11,778 bases of DNA from the NCBI GenBank assembly GCA_002298155.1, contig DBME01000074.1, forward strand, positions 1,445 through 13,222, given 5' to 3'. Both the position numbers and the translations under genes were made by a program. The DNA is from Holophagaceae bacterium UBA706. Lineage in GTDB: Bacteria > Acidobacteriota > Holophagae > Holophagales > Holophagaceae. Below, piece by piece: positions 8,301 through 11,778 of the stretch (position 1 is its first letter; every line of letters starts with the position of its first letter). Under the pieces are notes generated by a model. It worked only from the letters and a program-made list of their open reading frames with translations, searched no databases and had not been told where the DNA came from.

Positions 8301-8447
8301 ATGTCCGAGGTCACGCTCAACGTCGCTGGCGGATCCAATGAAGCCCCCGCGTATGTCTCCCCCGTCGTCACCAGCTACAGCAGCGCTGAGATCCTCGAGC
8401 AGGTCGGCCCTGCCCTGACCTGCAGCGGCTCCGACATCGTCGGCTAG
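8301..8447 (+). CDS. Putative RiPP precursor peptide, 48 aa
   Basis: This short frame encodes 48 residues and stops with TAG at 8445-8447. The N-terminal 24 residues (beginning MSEVTLNVAGGSNEAP) are followed by SYSSAEILEQVGPA (25-38), which resembles the leader motif (aromatic, Ser/Thr, acidic-Ile/Leu-Leu, then GPA) of many precursors handled by PqqD-like recognition domains. The last ten residues, LTCSGSDIVG, would be the modified tail, with the only Cys of the peptide (Cys41), Thr40, and Ser42 and Ser44. It has a perfect ribosome binding site and lies 106 bases before a radical SAM enzyme with a fused PqqD-like domain, the typical place for its substrate. There is no signal peptide. The modification, possibly a Cys thioether, an altered side chain or phosphorylation of Ser, cannot be read from sequence. 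Annotation pipelines often miss genes of this size. I infer the function from context and motif, not from a known homologue. Confidence 0.8.
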   Translation: MSEVTLNVAGGSNEAPAYVSPVVTSYSSAEILEQVGPALTCSGSDIVG

Positions 8448-8553
8448 ACCGACCGGATTCCCGAACTTCAGGGACACGGCCATCGACAAGCGGTCTTCAC
8501 TTCCATTCCGGACTTATCCCGCGGCCGCCCCTGAGGGGAGCCCAGGAATCCTG
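8448..8553 (+). other. 106-base gap between precursor and modifying enzyme
   Basis: No gene is seen here. The only structure is a weak CCCC-TGA-GGGG hairpin near 8530. A longer gap after a precursor gene is common in such loci, where the precursor must be made in excess over the enzyme. AGGA at 8544-8547, six bases before the ATG at 8554, serves the next gene. Confidence 0.4.
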
Positions 8554-9867
8554 ATGCATCCCACCGAACCGAATTGGCTTGTGGTCAATGAGACCGCTCG
8601 CCAAATCGTTCGGTGGGTTTTTGATGAAGGGCTCGGAGAGGACGGCGCCGCCCAGCGGCTGGCCGACCACTACCGCATCCCCCACGAAACCGCCGCACGG
8701 GACGTCGCCCAGGTGGTGGCCAAGCTCCAGGCGGCGGGGATGCTGGAGCGCATCGACGGCGCCTCCGTGGGCCATCCGCCCCTCAAGGCCCTCTTCCTCT
8801 ACCTGACCAAGCGCTGCAACCTCACCTGCGTCCACTGCTACCGCGGTGACGCGGCGGGCGCGGACATGCCGCTGGAGAAGGCCAAGGAACTCATCGACCA
8901 GCTGGTGGCCGGCGGCGGGACCTCCCTCACCCTCAGCGGCGGCGAGGCCCTCCAGCACCCGAAGATCCGGGAGATCCTCCTGCACATCGGCAAGCGCCTG
9001 AAGCTCGCCATCGGCTCCAACGGCACCACCATCACGGCGGAGTGGGCGCAGTTCTTCGCGCGGGAGCTGGACCCCATCATCCAGATCAGCCTGGACGGCC
9101 CCGACGCCGAGATCCACGACCCCATCCGCGGCAAGGGCAGCTTCGAGCGGACCATGCAGGGCATCCGCCACCTGCAGGAGGCCGGGCTCGGGCACCGCAT
9201 CGTCCTGTCCGCCACCATCATGAACCAGAATATCGACTCCCTGCGGCGCATGGCCGGCCTCGCCAGCCGCCTCGGCGTCGGCACCGTCCGGTTCCTGGTC
9301 CTCCGGGAGGAGGGACGGGCCAAGGAGACCTGGACCGTCACGGGCGAGGCCCTGCAGATGCGCGACAACGAGCGCATCTTCGAGGACATCCTGGAGAACC
9401 CCAACGCCGTGCCCCCGGGCGTGGAGGTGCGCTGCGGCCTCAGCGGCTTCGCGCTGGAACCGACCCTGGGCGAGCCCGGCAAGAAGCACTACTGCGACGT
9501 GGGCCGCATGATGGCCATCGACGTGGACGGCTCCGCCTACCCCTGCACGCTGATGATGGACGGCGAGTTCCGCCTGGGCAACGTCCACAAGTCCACCCTC
9601 GACGAGATCCACCACTCCAACCTCATGAACGAGCTGGTGGGATCCCTCACCCAGCGCCAGGAGAAGGACGCGAGCTGCTCCGGCTGCCAGTGGAAGAACT
9701 TCTGCCAGTCCGGGTGCATGGCCCTCGCCCACAACCAGAACGGCACCATCTGGTCCAAGGATCCCTTCTGCGGCTACCGCAAGAAGGCCTACGCCCGCGG
9801 CTTCGACCGCATCCTCAAAGGCAAGCGCCTGGCGAAGCTCCCCAGCACCTCCTGCTTCGAGGAGTGA
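8554..9867 (+). CDS. Radical SAM/SPASM peptide-modifying enzyme with fused PqqD-like domain
   Basis: The 437-aa product has three parts. Residues about 5-68 (NWLVVNETARQIVRWVFDEG to VVAKLQAAGMLER) match the pattern of PqqD-like peptide-recognition domains, which hold the leader of a RiPP precursor. The radical SAM core follows with the 4Fe-4S motif Cys88-x3-Cys92-x2-Cys95 (RCNLTCVHCY), SGGE (128-131) for SAM binding, and SLDGP. The C-terminal SPASM domain has the full seven-cysteine pattern: Cys314, Gly326-x4-Cys331, Cys375-x2-Cys378-x5-Cys384-x3-Cys388 and Cys406, which would hold two auxiliary 4Fe-4S clusters. Enzymes of this build use a 5'-deoxyadenosyl radical to make thioether or carbon-carbon bonds or to alter side chains in peptides. 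The expected substrate is the 48-aa peptide upstream. The next gene starts one base after its TGA. The class is clear; the product chemistry is not. Confidence 0.93.
   Translation: MHPTEPNWLVVNETARQIVRWVFDEGLGEDGAAQRLADHYRIPHETAARDVAQVVAKLQAAGMLERIDGASVGHPPLKALFLYLTKRCNLTCVHCYRGDAAGADMPLEKAKELIDQLVAGGGTSLTLSGGEALQHPKIREILLHIGKRLKLAIGSNGTTITAEWAQFFARELDPIIQISLDGPDAEIHDPIRGKGSFERTMQGIRHLQEAGLGHRIVLSATIMNQNIDSLRRMAGLASRLGVGTVRFLVLREEGRAKETWTVTGEALQMRDNERIFEDILENPNAVPPGVEVRCGLSGFALEPTLGEPGKKHYCDVGRMMAIDVDGSAYPCTLMMDGEFRLGNVHKSTLDEIHHSNLMNELVGSLTQRQEKDASCSGCQWKNFCQSGCMALAHNQNGTIWSKDPFCGYRKKAYARGFDRILKGKRLAKLPSTSCFEE
9859..9864 (+). promoter_or_regulatory. Ribosome binding site of the kinase gene inside the radical SAM gene
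   Basis: GAGGAG lies four bases before the GTG at 9869 and within the last codons of the radical SAM gene. It decides the GTG start and indicates coupled translation of the two genes. Confidence 0.7.
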
Positions 9868-9868
9868 C

Positions 9869-10963
9869 GTGGGTTCGAGGGACTACCAGATCCTGGATCT
9901 GGGACTCACCCTGGAGACGCCGGACGAGGGTCTCCTGAGGGACTTCCACCTGGACTACGCCCGGTTCGAGTCCCATGCCCCCCTGGAGGGGGAGAACCGC
10001 CTCCGGGTGCGCTTCGAGCCGGGCGGCCCACACGGCCCCGCCTTCCTGGAGACCGGCGGCGAGCGACGGTATCTGGGGGACTACGCCTCCCCTTCCGCCT
10101 TCGCCCTCTTCCAGCTCCACCGGATCATCATGGACGCCGTGCAGGACTTCACGGTGCTTCACGGCGCCGTCCTGGCCAAGGACGGGCGGGCCCTGGTCAT
10201 CAGCGGTCCTTCCGGCACCGGCAAGACCACCCTCACCCTGGACCTCCTGGACCAGGGCCTCGCCTTCCTCTCCGACGATTTCTGCCCCGTGAGCCGCGCC
10301 ACCGGCCTTGTGCACCCCTTCCCGCGCAGCCTCTGGGTGCGCGACGAAGCGGGCGCCGGCACCGTGGCGCCCTTGCCGGACGCCGAGGCCCTGCACCGGG
10401 GCAAGCGCGCCCTGGGCGCAGGCACCGGTGCCTTCCGGATCCACGACCAGCCCTGCCCTCTCGGGTGGCTGGTCCTCCTGGAGGGGGAGGCCCAGGGCCA
10501 GGACGTGCTGCGGGTGCGCCTGCGGGAGGCCGGACGCCGGGCCTTCCTGGACGCCGCGGCCGGTCTGGGGGGCGTGGAGACCACCCACCCCGGCGGGGCC
10601 ATCCCGGACCTCTGGGAGTTCCGCTATGCCCGAGGAGGCGGACTGGCAGGCGCACTGGCGGACCTCCTGGAAGCTCACCGGGACACCGTCATCCTCGCCA
10701 GCAACCCGCCCCGGCCCGGCCCCGATTTCAACCGGGAGCCGCGCCTGGAACCCATCCCCTCCCACGAGGCGGCCTTCATCCTCCTCCGCGAACGCAAACA
10801 GCACCGCCTGACCCTGGGAGAGGGTAAAGTCAAGGCTGGAGCTTTCCTCATGCATCTGAACGAGATCCTCGCGGGAGCCTCCTGCTTCCGCCTTACGCCG
10901 GGCTATCGGCGCGACCGCCTTGAGCGGGTGCTGGCCGCCATCGGCGGGGAGGGGGCCCGATGA
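9869..10963 (+). CDS. HprK-related P-loop kinase
   Basis: The 364-aa product starts at a GTG one base after the preceding stop. The centre resembles the catalytic domain of HPr serine kinase/phosphorylase: LHGAVLAKDGRALVISG, then the Walker A loop GPSGTGKT (113-120), then LSDDF with Asp136 and Asp137 in the Walker B-like place. The N-terminal about 90 residues and C-terminal about 120 residues are not recognisable to me. Related stand-alone kinases occur in RiPP gene clusters, including lasso peptide clusters where they phosphorylate a Ser of the precursor, so the Ser residues of the 48-aa peptide are natural candidates. A regulatory or ATP-sensing role is also possible. The stop overlaps the start of the next gene as ATGA. 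No signal peptide or membrane segment is seen, so it acts in the cytoplasm. Family placement is fairly secure, substrate is inferred. Confidence 0.82.
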   Translation: MGSRDYQILDLGLTLETPDEGLLRDFHLDYARFESHAPLEGENRLRVRFEPGGPHGPAFLETGGERRYLGDYASPSAFALFQLHRIIMDAVQDFTVLHGAVLAKDGRALVISGPSGTGKTTLTLDLLDQGLAFLSDDFCPVSRATGLVHPFPRSLWVRDEAGAGTVAPLPDAEALHRGKRALGAGTGAFRIHDQPCPLGWLVLLEGEAQGQDVLRVRLREAGRRAFLDAAAGLGGVETTHPGGAIPDLWEFRYARGGGLAGALADLLEAHRDTVILASNPPRPGPDFNREPRLEPIPSHEAAFILLRERKQHRLTLGEGKVKAGAFLMHLNEILAGASCFRLTPGYRRDRLERVLAAIGGEGAR

Positions 10964-11778
10964 CGGTTCGCCGCACGGTTTTCACCCTCACGGGCCTTGC
11001 CGCGCTCATCGCCGGAGCCCCCGCCCTCCAGGGCCAAAGCGTCGGCCTGCGCGTGGAATCCAAGGGCGCCAACGGCATGGTCATCGAGCTCAAGACCCCC
11101 GCCCACACGGTGCGTAAGATCGCCGGCCCCCAGGGCAGACGTGACCAGGTTCGCGTGGAGGGCTGGGCCCTCACCCGCGGCCCCGGCCTTCCGGAACTGC
11201 CCGTGGCCGGCATGCTCGTGGACGTTCCCGCCGGCGGCACCGTGCGCGCCGAGGTGATCAAGGAAGCCTGGACCTCCACCAAGGGCGTCAAGGTGCCCCT
11301 CGTGGTGCGCCCGGAACTGCCCGACGGCGAACCGCGCCCGGCCGAGGCCGCGCCCGAGGCCGTCAACGGCTTCCTGCCCGGGGAGACCGTGGAGCTTTCC
11401 CCGCGGATCCGCGTGAACGGCGCCACCCAGATGCGCGTGATGCTGCATCCCTTCCGCTGGAACGCCCGCACCGGCGAACTGCAGGTGGCCTCGAACCTAA
11501 AGGTCCGCCTCACCTTCATCCCGGACCGCACCGCCGCCAAGGCGCCGGAACCCGTCCAGCCCGCGCGCCCCGAGACCGCCCAGACCCCGAACCCCACGAC
11601 CATCCCGGCCCCCGAACCCGCCGCGTCTGCCCCAACCCCGGCGCCCGCCGAAGCCGCGGCCTCCACCGGCATCATCTCCGGAAACCCGGCGCCTGCAGCT
11701 TCCACAGCCTATTCTGGAAGTTCGGCGGGCACCGCACCTGGAACCGCCCTGACCACCGGCGGCGGCGTGCACACCCCC
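10960..11778 (+). CDS. Secreted protein resembling the pro-region of C25 (gingipain-like) peptidases, 3' end missing
   Basis: The frame opens at an ATG overlapping the kinase TGA (ATGA) and has no stop before the window ends, giving 273 residues. Residues 1-26 are a signal peptide (MTVRRTVFTLTGLAALIAGA, then PALQGQ). Residues about 27-187 resemble the gingipain-type propeptide fold: GPGLPELPVAGMLVDVPAGG, and FLPGETVELSPRIRVNG followed by MRVMLHPFRWNARTGELQVA and KVRLTF. Residues about 188-235 are a Pro/Ala/Thr-rich linker, and a Gly/Ser/Thr/Ala-rich stretch follows to the edge. The cysteine-peptidase catalytic domain would come next, outside the window, so activity is not shown. By its coupling it belongs to the peptide locus; it may cut the exported leader, or be a surface protease that the small peptide or its maker serves. 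The alternative is a secreted adhesin with a similar N-terminal domain. Confidence 0.72.
   Translation, partial: MTVRRTVFTLTGLAALIAGAPALQGQSVGLRVESKGANGMVIELKTPAHTVRKIAGPQGRRDQVRVEGWALTRGPGLPELPVAGMLVDVPAGGTVRAEVIKEAWTSTKGVKVPLVVRPELPDGEPRPAEAAPEAVNGFLPGETVELSPRIRVNGATQMRVMLHPFRWNARTGELQVASNLKVRLTFIPDRTAAKAPEPVQPARPETAQTPNPTTIPAPEPAASAPTPAPAEAAASTGIISGNPAPAASTAYSGSSAGTAPGTALTTGGGVHTP

Noticed and set aside
8525..8545. Attenuator hairpin before the radical SAM gene
   Set aside because: The CCCC-TGA-GGGG stem is four base pairs long, too weak to support a regulatory claim.
8301..10963. Lasso peptide cluster, suggested by the HprK-like kinase
   Set aside because: There is no asparagine synthetase-like cyclase, no B2-type peptidase, and the precursor lacks a plausible ring-forming core.

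Overview
The window is GC-rich DNA with dense, short-gapped bacterial genes. The gene styles (divergent MiaA, Fe-S type PurF, secreted proteins with Ala/Pro-rich tails, a small modified-peptide locus) would fit an acidobacterium of the Holophaga/Geothrix kind. That placement is an impression from family resemblance, not a measured result.

Layout. Positions 1-1644 (+) hold the 3' part of a membrane sensor histidine kinase. Converging on it is miaA (2572-1658, -), the tRNA A37 prenylation gene, which is broken by one in-frame TAG codon at 2089-2087; the reading frame and family motifs continue normally on both sides. A small unknown gene (about 2704-2973, +) follows. Next comes a gene-free stretch of about 290 bases that is largely filled by a 224-bp element with long imperfect inverted repeats (3033-3256) and an inner hairpin. 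A purine operon on the minus strand then reads 5644 to 3265: a secreted protein of unknown function, purF (with cleavable propeptide and Fe-S cysteines), and a 117-aa helical protein translationally coupled to purF. A HAD-family phosphatase (5705-6340, +) diverges from it.

After an AT-richer gap of about 330 bases lies a secreted repeat/propeller-like protein with a C-terminal fibronectin-III-like domain (6673-8214, +), ended by a strong hairpin.

The most interesting part is 8301-11778 (+). It looks like a ribosomally made, post-translationally modified peptide (RiPP) locus: a 48-aa precursor with a leader-like motif and a 10-residue Cys/Ser-containing tail; a radical SAM/SPASM enzyme with a fused N-terminal PqqD-like recognition domain; an HprK-related P-loop kinase that starts one base after the enzyme stops; and a secreted protein resembling the pro-region of C25 (gingipain-like) cysteine peptidases, whose start codon overlaps the kinase stop and which runs off the window. 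The simple model is that the precursor is bound by the PqqD domain, modified by the radical SAM enzyme, possibly phosphorylated by the kinase, and cut or met outside the cytoplasm by the C25-type protein. The model is inference; the gene order, motifs and couplings are directly visible.
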